Shown one piece after another: positions 1 to 5,506 of a stretch of 5,506 nt of DNA. The position numbers were made by a program, and so were the translations under genes. The stretch covers positions 1-5,506 of the forward strand of contig JACVJA010000124.1 of the NCBI GenBank assembly GCA_015661035.1, given 5' to 3'. Numbering within the stretch: position 1 is the first letter of the stretch; each line of letters begins with the position of its first letter. A model generated the notes under the pieces. The model did no database searches, was not told the origin of the DNA, and saw only the letters and a program-made list of their open reading frames with translations. Origin of the DNA: Candidatus Calidifonticultor daggyaiensis. GTDB taxonomy: Bacteria > Actinomycetota > Humimicrobiia > Humimicrobiales > Humimicrobiaceae.

Positions 1-794
1 CCAGCTAAATGAAACTTCACATTACAATTTTTTTCCAAATCCTTAATCCATAAGGCATATTCTTTAAACTTTCTCTTGTATATTTCTTCAAATACATTAA
101 ATAAATATCTGCTATTCAAATCCTCAAAGTTACAACCGTTACCATTACTATTTAATATAATTTCAATTATTTTTTCAGTAAAATATCCATTTGTATAGTT
201 TTCTTTTGTAACCATTGAATATAATAATTTAGTTTTTTGCTTAAGGTTTATTGGAAGCAATATAACTGCAAGCCATTTTTCTTTTAATGGTATAATTTTA
301 CTTAAAACTTCACCCTTACCTTTTGCAAGACAAGTACCACCATAAATAAAAAATGGCACATCTGAACCAATTTTTGAGCCAATTTCTGCAAGATCTTCTA
401 AGGATAAATTAAGATTCCACAACCTATTTAAACCTTTAAGCGCTGCAGCAGCATCACTTGAACCACCTCCTAAACCAGCACTAGAAGGAATATTTTTATG
501 CAGATGAATTATTGCACCATGCTTATAATTTGTCTCTTTCTTTAACAAATTTGCAGCTTTATAAACCAAATTGTTATTTAAGTAATTAAAATTATCATAA
601 TAAAATAAATCATCTTTTGAGGGTAAATTACTGTAATTTGGAATTATTTTTATCCAATCATTTTCCCAAAAAGTCAAAACATCACAAATATCAATAGTCT
701 GCATAATCGAAACTATATCATGATATCCGTCACTTCTTTTATTTAATATTTCTAATGTCAAATTTATTTTTGCTGGTGCAAGTTCACAAATCAT
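1..794 (-). CDS. ispE: 4-diphosphocytidyl-2-C-methyl-D-erythritol kinase (IspE), C-terminus cut by window edge
   Basis: IspE is a cytosolic GHMP-family kinase. It phosphorylates the 2-hydroxyl of CDP-methylerythritol with ATP in the MEP pathway to IPP and DMAPP. The frame runs open from an ATG at 794 to the left edge, giving 264 codons; full-length IspE is usually about 280-300 residues. The N-terminus has the family signature APAKINL (residues 6-12, Lys9 equivalent to the catalytic Lys). SDGYHD follows at 21-26. The glycine-rich ATP loop PSSAGLGGGSSDAAA lies at about 103-117. GSDVPFF (143-149) supplies the catalytic Asp145. The last visible residues, KFHLAG, are where the third GHMP motif normally begins, so only the tail is missing. 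The start is supported by AGGTGA 6 nt upstream and by alignment of the N-terminal motif. It lies 100 bp after the DUF116 gene in the same direction. It shares the AT-rich codon use of its neighbours and shows no frameshift. Confidence 0.95.
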   Translation of the reverse strand, partial: MICELAPAKINLTLEILNKRSDGYHDIVSIMQTIDICDVLTFWENDWIKIIPNYSNLPSKDDLFYYDNFNYLNNNLVYKAANLLKKETNYKHGAIIHLHKNIPSSAGLGGGSSDAAAALKGLNRLWNLNLSLEDLAEIGSKIGSDVPFFIYGGTCLAKGKGEVLSKIIPLKEKWLAVILLPINLKQKTKLLYSMVTKENYTNGYFTEKIIEIILNSNGNGCNFEDLNSRYLFNVFEEIYKRKFKEYALWIKDLEKNCNVKFHLA

Positions 795-894
795 ATTTAA
801 TCACCTTTTTAAAATTTTATAAAAAATAAAATGATTTTTAAAAATTTATTTTTAAAAAATATCTTTTAAATATTTAATTTTTTAGAAATTAAGT
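795..894 (-). other. Intergenic gap between the DUF116 gene and ispE
   Basis: This 100-bp gap is almost entirely A/T. It has two copies of ATTTTTAAAAA (834-844 and 848-858), each self-complementary, and the ispE ribosome binding site at its ispE end. A structure made only of A-T pairs is too weak to call a terminator. I see no confident promoter, so ispE could be co-transcribed or could have its own start here. Confidence 0.4.
801..806 (-). promoter_or_regulatory. Shine-Dalgarno site of ispE
   Basis: The minus strand reads AAAAAGGTGATTAAATATG. AGGTGA matches the anti-Shine-Dalgarno end of 16S rRNA well and sits 6 nt before the ATG at 794. It is the strongest ribosome binding site in the window, so ispE is probably translated from its own site rather than by coupling to the gene before it. 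Confidence 0.8.
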
Positions 895-1407
895 TTAAGA
901 CTTTAGTACTTTTAGGGCTTTTTCTATATCAACTTGAGTATCAACACAACCATCTTTACTTAACGGAATAGTTGTAATTATAGGCTGTGTAGTGCTTGTT
1001 TTTTTAACTCTTTTTTTTACTTCTGATGAACCTTCAATTAGTTCTTTTTTGCATGCAACAGCCACTATTGCTTTAGGGAGGGTTTTTTCTACAAATTTAA
1101 CAGCAAGAGACCCGCCAGGAGCTATACAAACTCCTTTATAATTTAATTCTTCTGCAGCTTTCTTTAACTGCCCAATTGCACAATTATTTTCACAATTTAT
1201 GCAATTAAGGCCATTCTCATCAAACTTTGCAGGACACTTTTTTGATGGCCTTAAACAATGTGAAATCAGTAAAACTCTTTCAGAATAATCAACTTTAGAA
1301 ATTTTATTGGAGCTTTTATTCAATTTTTTTAAAACTTCTTGATTGCTAGACCTATCTTGTTTTTCTTGATTATTTAATCTTTGTTTATTACTTATTATAG
1401 TTGTCAT
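895..1407 (-). CDS. DUF116 family protein, cysteine-rich, function unknown
   Basis: This 170-residue protein resembles the DUF116 family. Family function is not established; the Cys pattern suggests metal or Fe-S binding, which is inference. Residues 1-40 are a polar, Asn/Lys/Gln-rich leader without a signal peptide. The conserved part starts at about 43 with RVLLISHCLRP (C51), then CPAKF (C58), CINCENNCAIG (C69, C72, C76), GVCIAPGGS (C94 and a GGS turn), a hydrophobic AIVAVACKKEL (C119), and ends with IPLSKDGCVDTQVD (C154) and a short helix. The order HCLR, CPA, CxxCxxxC-IG, GGS, VACxxEL, DGCVDT is what I recall for DUF116. No membrane segment is evident. Its ATG overlaps the cyclase stop (ATGA, 4 bp), so expression is probably coupled to shc. 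That places it in the hopanoid operon, but whether it acts in the pathway is unknown. The overlap and the AAGGGA 8 nt upstream support this start. Confidence 0.88.
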   Translation of the reverse strand: MTTIISNKQRLNNQEKQDRSSNQEVLKKLNKSSNKISKVDYSERVLLISHCLRPSKKCPAKFDENGLNCINCENNCAIGQLKKAAEELNYKGVCIAPGGSLAVKFVEKTLPKAIVAVACKKELIEGSSEVKKRVKKTSTTQPIITTIPLSKDGCVDTQVDIEKALKVLKS

Positions 1408-3725
1408 ATTAGCATTCCCTTATTTATTCCCTTATTTATTCCTTTATTTATTCCTTTATTACTATTTATCAATTTGTAATATTTTGATAAAGCAAGCAAT
1501 GGAAAATAGTCTTTGTAAAGCTCATATTTTAAGTAAAATGCACCAGGAAAACCTCCTCCTGTGTAATAACTTTCATTCCAAGAGCCATCTTCATTTTGGG
1601 TATTTAATAAAAATTCAATACCTTTTTTTGCATAACATGAAGCGTCATCTACTGCTAAAATTCCTAATATTGCCCAAGCTGTTTGTGATGCAGTGCTGGT
1701 TTTCAGCGGAATATATTTATTCTCAACATAAGAATCACAGCTTTCCCCCCAACCTCCGTCATCATTTATTATTAATTCTAACCACTTTTTGCCTTTTAAT
1801 ACTGCATTTTGAAATTCTAATAAAATTTTGCTGTCAAAGTATCTATTTATACTTGAATATTTGTTTAATATTTTATTACTACCCTTTTGTATAGATGTTT
1901 GCAAGGATATATTACATTTTTGTAAAAGCAATAAAAAATATTCATAAAATTGAAGTACTTTGCTTGTACCATATATATAATTTACCCCCCATCTGCCATA
2001 CCAACTTCCATCTTTTTCTTGTGAATTTATTAGATAAATTATTGCCTTTCTTATAGCAAATAAAATATCCTTATATAAAATGTATCTATATCCAAACTCA
2101 TGACCCTGATTGCTAAAATTTTCAATATTTTCATCACTTTTAATATCAATATTCTTAATATTTATAAAACCTTCATTATTTATATAAGCTTTAAATTTTT
2201 CTTTTTTATTAGTTTTAACATAGCTAACATCGTTCTTATAATTTTCAAAAAATAAATTTCCTAAAGTATATAAAACATGAGCAGTTATATCTGGACTGCC
2301 AAAATCAAGAGGCGTTATAAAATCTGCATAAGGAATATGCTTTAAAAGTCTTTTTGTGTTGTTCCTATCAAAAGCTGCCCAACTACCATCATTGTTTTGC
2401 ATATCCAAAACCCAGTTTAACCCCAATAAAATTGCTTTTCTCTTTTGATTTTCATTAGACATTTTTACTGAATCTAAAGCACAACAAACAATAGAAGTAT
2501 CATCAATATCTGGGTAAAATTGGTTTTCAAACTCAAATGACCAGCAACCGCTCGGAGTTTTTGGATTTTTTATTTTCCAGTCCCCCTTAATCATAACTTG
2601 TTTCTTTAAAAGCCATTGAGCAGCTTTCTCTATACATTTACGTAGAGTTAAAGATAAATCATCAAATGAACTGTCATATAAAATTAAATCTTTTGAAATT
2701 GAACTACTTGACAATGATTTTATTGAATTTGAAAGAGCAAGCAGAGACCAAGCTGTGTCCCAAACTGGAGAAGTAGCCGGCTGTAGTATTATGTATTTAT
2801 CATTTTCAGTAATAAAATCTTCAAGCCCATTTAAACCTTTTTTTAATACTGGATTTTCATTATCATAACCTAAACATTTCAAAGCAATTAAAGAAAATAA
2901 CCATGGAAGCATTATTCCACCCCAGCTTCCGTCATTTTCTTGATGCTCTATTATCCATTTTTCAACACTTTTTAATGCTCTTTTTCTAGTAAATTTAAGA
3001 AATGAAGGAAGTCTCTCATATACACTTAATAAAAAGTTTATAATTATAAAAAAGCTTTCCGCGCTTAATTTTTTCTTAATCCTAAATGCTTCGCCAGTCT
3101 TTATTTTTTTTGCATCTTTATAAAGTTCAAAAATTTGTTCATTATCCAATAAATTAAAAACTGGTCTTAAAGTTAAAATTATACTAAATGCTAAAATTGT
3201 AGCTCTTGTCCAACTTGCAAATTCATAAATATTTATATAGAACCATTTTGGAAGATAAATAATCTCAGGGGGAATCAAAGGAAGAGCAGACCAAGGATAC
3301 TGGCCAAATAAAGCAAGTATAATTTTAGTATAAGTATTTGCTTTTTCTATGCCACCATTCATTAATATAAAATTTCTTGCTTTTTGCATTACATCATCAT
3401 TTAAGTTAACTCCAATTATTTTCAGGCAAAAATAAGTCTGAATAGTAACATCTAAACTGCCCTGCCCTTTATAATACATGCTCCATGAACCATCTTGGTT
3501 TTGATTATCTAAAAAATATTTTATTGCTTTTTGATTCCTTCGATGATTTGTTATTCCAAAGATTTTTATTAGAGGTATAAAGCCTGAAACAACACTAACA
3601 TCAGCTTCCAAAAGCCCAACCCAATAACCGTCTTGATGCTGTCTTGAAATAAAATATTTTTGTGCTTTAATTATTGAGCTTAAAATCTTATTTTTTAAAC
3701 ACACATTTAAATCTAAACTTTTCAA
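1404..3725 (-). CDS. shc: Squalene-hopene cyclase family triterpene cyclase
   Basis: The family cyclises squalene to hopene or hopanol by protonation and acts as a monotopic protein in the inner membrane. The 773 residues show QW-type repeats throughout: QDGYW (31-35), QDGSW (77-81), NDGSWGG (264-270), NDGSW (445-449), KDGSWYGRWGVNYIYGT (571-587), DDGGWGE (655-661), EDGSW (712-716). The catalytic acid motif is DIDDTS at 406-411 (family DxDDTA), preceded by FENQFYP. Other active-site blocks are INIYEFASWTRAT (164-175), SPVWDTAW (319-326), PDITAHVL (478-485, His483 likely paired with the acid) and GFPGAFYLKY (725-734). It is longer than the usual 630-720 residues because of low-complexity insertions near 333-360, 497-552 and 607-642 and an NKGI-repeat tail. 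The start is TTG: an in-frame stop lies three codons upstream, there is no nearby in-frame ATG, and 32 residues before GYW matches family spacing. GTG at codon 8 is an alternative. Substrate and product are uncertain because some conserved cavity residues differ. Confidence 0.93.
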   Translation of the reverse strand: MKSLDLNVCLKNKILSSIIKAQKYFISRQHQDGYWVGLLEADVSVVSGFIPLIKIFGITNHRRNQKAIKYFLDNQNQDGSWSMYYKGQGSLDVTIQTYFCLKIIGVNLNDDVMQKARNFILMNGGIEKANTYTKIILALFGQYPWSALPLIPPEIIYLPKWFYINIYEFASWTRATILAFSIILTLRPVFNLLDNEQIFELYKDAKKIKTGEAFRIKKKLSAESFFIIINFLLSVYERLPSFLKFTRKRALKSVEKWIIEHQENDGSWGGIMLPWLFSLIALKCLGYDNENPVLKKGLNGLEDFITENDKYIILQPATSPVWDTAWSLLALSNSIKSLSSSSISKDLILYDSSFDDLSLTLRKCIEKAAQWLLKKQVMIKGDWKIKNPKTPSGCWSFEFENQFYPDIDDTSIVCCALDSVKMSNENQKRKAILLGLNWVLDMQNNDGSWAAFDRNNTKRLLKHIPYADFITPLDFGSPDITAHVLYTLGNLFFENYKNDVSYVKTNKKEKFKAYINNEGFINIKNIDIKSDENIENFSNQGHEFGYRYILYKDILFAIRKAIIYLINSQEKDGSWYGRWGVNYIYGTSKVLQFYEYFLLLLQKCNISLQTSIQKGSNKILNKYSSINRYFDSKILLEFQNAVLKGKKWLELIINDDGGWGESCDSYVENKYIPLKTSTASQTAWAILGILAVDDASCYAKKGIEFLLNTQNEDGSWNESYYTGGGFPGAFYLKYELYKDYFPLLALSKYYKLINSNKGINKGINKGINKGMLI
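1414..1461 (-). repeat. Four tandem 12-bp repeats encoding the NKGI tail of the cyclase
   Basis: Four head-to-tail 12-bp units are visible on the plus strand: two ATTCCCTTATTT (1414-1425, 1426-1437), then ATTCCTTTATTT (1438-1449) and ATTCCTTTATTA (1450-1461). On the coding strand each unit gives AAT AAA/G GGA/G AT., encoding Asn-Lys-Gly-Ile at the C-terminus after the conserved cyclase fold. The third base of the unit varies between A and G in pairs, so the array probably grew by slippage. Loss or gain of a unit keeps the frame. Each unit also contains AAAGGA or AAGGGA, a Shine-Dalgarno-like motif, just ahead of the DUF116 start. Confidence 0.92.
1416..1421 (-). promoter_or_regulatory. Shine-Dalgarno site of the DUF116 gene, inside shc
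   Basis: AAGGGA on the minus strand ends 8 nt before the DUF116 ATG at 1407. It lies within the last repeat unit of the cyclase gene. Three further similar hexamers occur at 1428-1433, 1440-1445 and 1452-1457, each 12 nt further upstream. Together with the ATGA stop/start overlap this supports coupled or re-initiated translation. Confidence 0.6.
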
Positions 3726-3841
3726 CTTTAATTATTCCTACCTTAAATTAAACCTAAAAAAATTTTCCTTACCTAAAGAAGTGTAAAAAAAACATTTTGA
3801 ATAAAACAGAAAAAATGCTAAAAAAAACAAATTTGATATTT
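3726..3841 (-). other. Intergenic gap between hpnA and shc
   Basis: This 116-bp A/T-rich spacer has several T-runs on the transcribed-sense strand (for example an 8-T run shortly after the hpnA stop). I see no GC-containing hairpin before them and no convincing -35/-10 pair. It is long enough to hold an internal promoter or RNA processing site, but nothing in the sequence proves either. Confidence 0.4.
3736..3740 (-). promoter_or_regulatory. Possible Shine-Dalgarno site of shc with TTG start
   Basis: TAGGA on the minus strand lies 10 nt before the TTG at 3725. The match is modest and the start codon is weak, so translation of the cyclase may be low. An in-frame TAA three codons upstream of the TTG limits the choice of start. 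Confidence 0.45.
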
Positions 3842-4843
3842 TTAACAATAATTATAATTTTTAAACCATTCAACAGCTTTCCTAAAAGCTTCTTCAACTG
3901 GGCTTAGCTTTAGGCCTAAAGATTTTACACTATCGCTGCAATCAAAAAATCTAAATTTAGATGCAGATTTTACTGCAGCAACTGGAATTGACGGACATTT
4001 TTTTAAAATTTTAGAAGAAACAAATTCATCAACTAAACCAGCAAAATATGCAATCCATAAAGGTATCTGTATTTTTGGTGCAGGAATATTTGTTATATTT
4101 TCTAAAATTTTAAATATTTCTTTTAAAGTTAAATTTTTATTTCCGAGAATATACTTTTTCCCGATAATTCCGTTTTTAAGCGCCAAAACATGTCCTTCTG
4201 CAACATCTTCTACATCTATTATATTTAAACCTGTATTTACATATGCAGGCATTTTACCTTTCAGATAATCTAAAACTATTTTTCCTGTTGGTGTTGGTTT
4301 TATATCCCATGAGCCTATTGGCGTAGTAGGTGCAATAATAATTATCGGTAAGCCTAAATTTATATATTTTTTAACCTCAATTTCTGCTAGTATTTTTGTT
4401 TTTTTGTATTCGCTTGCTACATTACTTATATCGTTTAACTTATCGTAATTCTTAGACATTGTTTCGCTATTTTTAGGCAAGAATTCTAATTTAACTGTTG
4501 ATTCACTGCTTGTATAAACAATCTTTTCAATTGCTAAATCTATTGCACAATCCAAAACATTTTTTGTTCCTAAAACATTATTATTGTAAAAATCCTGCTT
4601 ATCTTTTTCCCAAAACGTATACATTGCAGCAACATGGAAACAAGCTTTACAACCTTTCATTGCAGAATAAATAGAATCTTTATCAAGCAAATCTCCATTA
4701 AATATATTTAAACTTAAATCTTTTAATCCTAAAAGGTTGCTTGATTTCCTAACTAGCGCATTAACCTGAAAACCCCTATTCAACAATTTTCTAACTATAT
4801 GTCCGCCTATAAAACCACTAGCTCCAGTTATAAATACTTTCAT
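3842..4843 (-). CDS. hpnA: HpnA, hopanoid-associated NAD-dependent epimerase/dehydratase
   Basis: This is an extended short-chain dehydrogenase of 333 residues, close to the usual HpnA length of about 330. HpnA recurs in hopanoid clusters and is labelled a sugar epimerase; its true substrate is not established. The Rossmann NAD(P) motif TGASGFIGG is at 6-14 (G7xxG10xxG13). FHVAAMYTFW (69-78) follows the family pattern FHVAADYRLW. TSS at 111-113 and YKKTK at 146-150 supply the catalytic Ser/Thr, Tyr146 and Lys150. The HpnA-specific blocks TPIGSWDIKPTPTGKIV (174-190), MPAYVNTGLN (198-207), VEDVAEGH (211-218) and YILGNKNLTL (231-240) separate it from generic epimerases. The C-terminal third carries the substrate lobe. 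It follows hpnH by 80 bp and precedes shc by 116 bp, so it belongs to the same array. The ATG at 4843 starts directly with the Rossmann strand, as expected, with a weak AGGGT 4 nt upstream. Nothing is broken or missing. Confidence 0.93.
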   Translation of the reverse strand: MKVFITGASGFIGGHIVRKLLNRGFQVNALVRKSSNLLGLKDLSLNIFNGDLLDKDSIYSAMKGCKACFHVAAMYTFWEKDKQDFYNNNVLGTKNVLDCAIDLAIEKIVYTSSESTVKLEFLPKNSETMSKNYDKLNDISNVASEYKKTKILAEIEVKKYINLGLPIIIIAPTTPIGSWDIKPTPTGKIVLDYLKGKMPAYVNTGLNIIDVEDVAEGHVLALKNGIIGKKYILGNKNLTLKEIFKILENITNIPAPKIQIPLWIAYFAGLVDEFVSSKILKKCPSIPVAAVKSASKFRFFDCSDSVKSLGLKLSPVEEAFRKAVEWFKNYNYC

Positions 4844-4923
4844 TAATACCCTGATGAATTGAACTTAAAAAATAAATAAAAATAAATAAAAAATACAGCT
4901 TAAAATTTAGTTTATCCTTCCAT
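4844..4923 (-). other. Intergenic gap between hpnH and hpnA with an A/T-rich repeat
   Basis: The 80-bp spacer contains a short AAATAAAT-type direct repeat at about 4867-4893 on the plus strand (two AAAATAAATA-like copies). There is no hairpin with GC pairs and no clear promoter. Read-through from hpnH into hpnA is the simplest reading. Confidence 0.4.
4848..4852 (-). promoter_or_regulatory. Weak Shine-Dalgarno site of hpnA
   Basis: AGGGT on the minus strand sits only 4 nt before the ATG at 4843. The spacing is short and the match is partial. The start is set mainly by the protein N-terminus, which begins with the first Rossmann strand. Confidence 0.4.
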
Positions 4924-5506
4924 TTAAACTTTTTTACCAGTTAAGCTCCACTTAATTAACTTATAAATATCTTTTAGATTCTTTACACTCCTAATAGCAC
5001 TTGCTTCAAATCCGCTATGAACCATACAATTTCTGCATAGCTTATTTTTATTATTACCATATTTTTCCCAGTCCGTCTCATTAATAAGTTCTTTATATGT
5101 TGAATAATGAGTTTCAGTAATTAAATAACAAGGACTTTTCCAACCAGCAGGGTTGAATGTCGGATTTGCCCAAGGTGTGCAAACCAAGTCTCTTTTACCG
5201 GCTAAAAACTCCCAATAAAATGGTGTATTATAAATCCTTACACCATTTAGTAAATTATAAATATTATTAAAAACTTTATTTATTTGAATCTTTTCTAAGA
5301 ACAAGTCTTCTGTAACTTTCGTGTAGTTAAAGCCAGGAGAAACCATTATGCTGTCCACACCAAAACTTTTTATAAACTTAAAAAAAGCCATAGTTTCCTC
5401 GATACCTGAATTTTTATATATAGTAGTATTTGTTCTTACAACAAATTTCTTCTTAACAGCTTTTTTTATGCCCTCAATTGCCTTATCAAAAACAATAGGA
5501 TTTCCT
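4924..5506 (-). CDS. hpnH: HpnH, adenosylhopane synthase (radical SAM), N-terminus outside window
   Basis: HpnH joins a 5'-deoxyadenosyl radical to diploptene to form adenosylhopane, the first step to C35 extended hopanoids. The frame is open from 5505 to a TAA at 4924, giving 193 residues; the whole protein is usually about 330-380. The N-terminal half with the CxxxCxxC Fe-S/SAM motif lies beyond the window. In fragment numbering, FDKAIEGIKKA (6-16), VVRTNTTIYK (22-31), FGVDSIMVSPGF (48-59), GKRDLVCTPWANPT (103-116), GWKSPCYLI (121-129), ETDWEKYG (143-150) and CRNCMVHSGFE (157-167) follow the HpnH pattern, the last parts belonging to the DUF3463-type C-terminal region. An ATG at 5391 is internal (Met39 of the fragment): the conserved sequence continues upstream without a stop, so it is not the start. 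hpnA follows by 80 bp. The Ser164 in the terminal Cys motif is unusual (see findings). Confidence 0.93.
   Translation of the reverse strand, partial: GNPIVFDKAIEGIKKAVKKKFVVRTNTTIYKNSGIEETMAFFKFIKSFGVDSIMVSPGFNYTKVTEDLFLEKIQINKVFNNIYNLLNGVRIYNTPFYWEFLAGKRDLVCTPWANPTFNPAGWKSPCYLITETHYSTYKELINETDWEKYGNNKNKLCRNCMVHSGFEASAIRSVKNLKDIYKLIKWSLTGKKV

Noticed and set aside
834..859. Rho-independent terminator after the DUF116 gene
   Set aside because: The inverted repeats are made only of A-T pairs and would form a very weak stem; such patterns arise by chance in DNA this AT-rich.
1414..1461. CRISPR-like array
   Set aside because: The units are 12 bp, directly adjacent with no spacers, and lie in a coding frame; this is a simple tandem repeat.
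1484..1894. A 136-codon plus-strand open frame
   Set aside because: It lies fully inside shc on the opposite strand, has a low-complexity His/Leu/Phe-rich product, and no recognisable domain. It is a shadow of the real gene.
3762..3841. Promoter for shc in the hpnA-shc gap
   Set aside because: No paired -35 and -10 elements with suitable spacing could be picked out with confidence; the A/T background gives many partial matches.
4867..4893. AAATAAAT direct repeats as a regulatory or iteron-like array
   Set aside because: Only about two imperfect copies of simple A/T sequence; no spacing or dyad pattern to support binding sites.
4924..5391. A separate 155-residue protein starting at the ATG at 5391
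   Set aside because: The same frame stays open upstream to the window edge and encodes conserved HpnH sequence (FDKAIEGIKKA, RTNTT), so the ATG is internal.

Overview
The window is a compact, very AT-rich bacterial segment with every supported gene on the minus strand. It reads as part of a hopanoid (triterpenoid) biosynthesis operon. In transcription order (right to left) it holds: the C-terminal part of hpnH (adenosylhopane synthase, radical SAM), hpnA (hopanoid-associated NAD-dependent epimerase/dehydratase), a squalene-hopene cyclase-family gene (shc), a DUF116 cysteine-rich protein overlapping the cyclase by 4 bp, and ispE (MEP-pathway CDP-methylerythritol kinase), which runs off the left edge. 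Intergenic gaps are 80, 116, -4 and 100 bp. No stretch over 300 bp lacks a gene.

The genes suggest one pathway. IspE supplies isoprenoid precursors, the cyclase makes the polycyclic triterpene, HpnH adds a 5'-deoxyadenosyl group to start extended (C35) hopanoids, and HpnA is a recurrent but poorly understood hopanoid-cluster protein. DUF116 is the unexplained member, and its start codon lies inside the end of the cyclase gene.

The organism is a low-GC bacterium that uses TGA as a stop (the end of shc). Proteins are rich in Lys, Asn and Ile and carry low-complexity insertions. The hpnH-hpnA-shc set fits a Gram-negative-type hopanoid producer, but I cannot assign a phylum from this window.

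The points most worth a second look are: (1) the cyclase keeps its catalytic acid motif but seems to lack the conserved Glu and Pro near the site where the final cation is quenched; (2) DUF116 is translationally coupled to the cyclase through a 4 x 12-bp repeat that both encodes an NKGI tail and presents four Shine-Dalgarno-like motifs; (3) ispE follows directly in the same array; (4) the HpnH C-terminal Cys motif carries a Ser where I recall a Cys.
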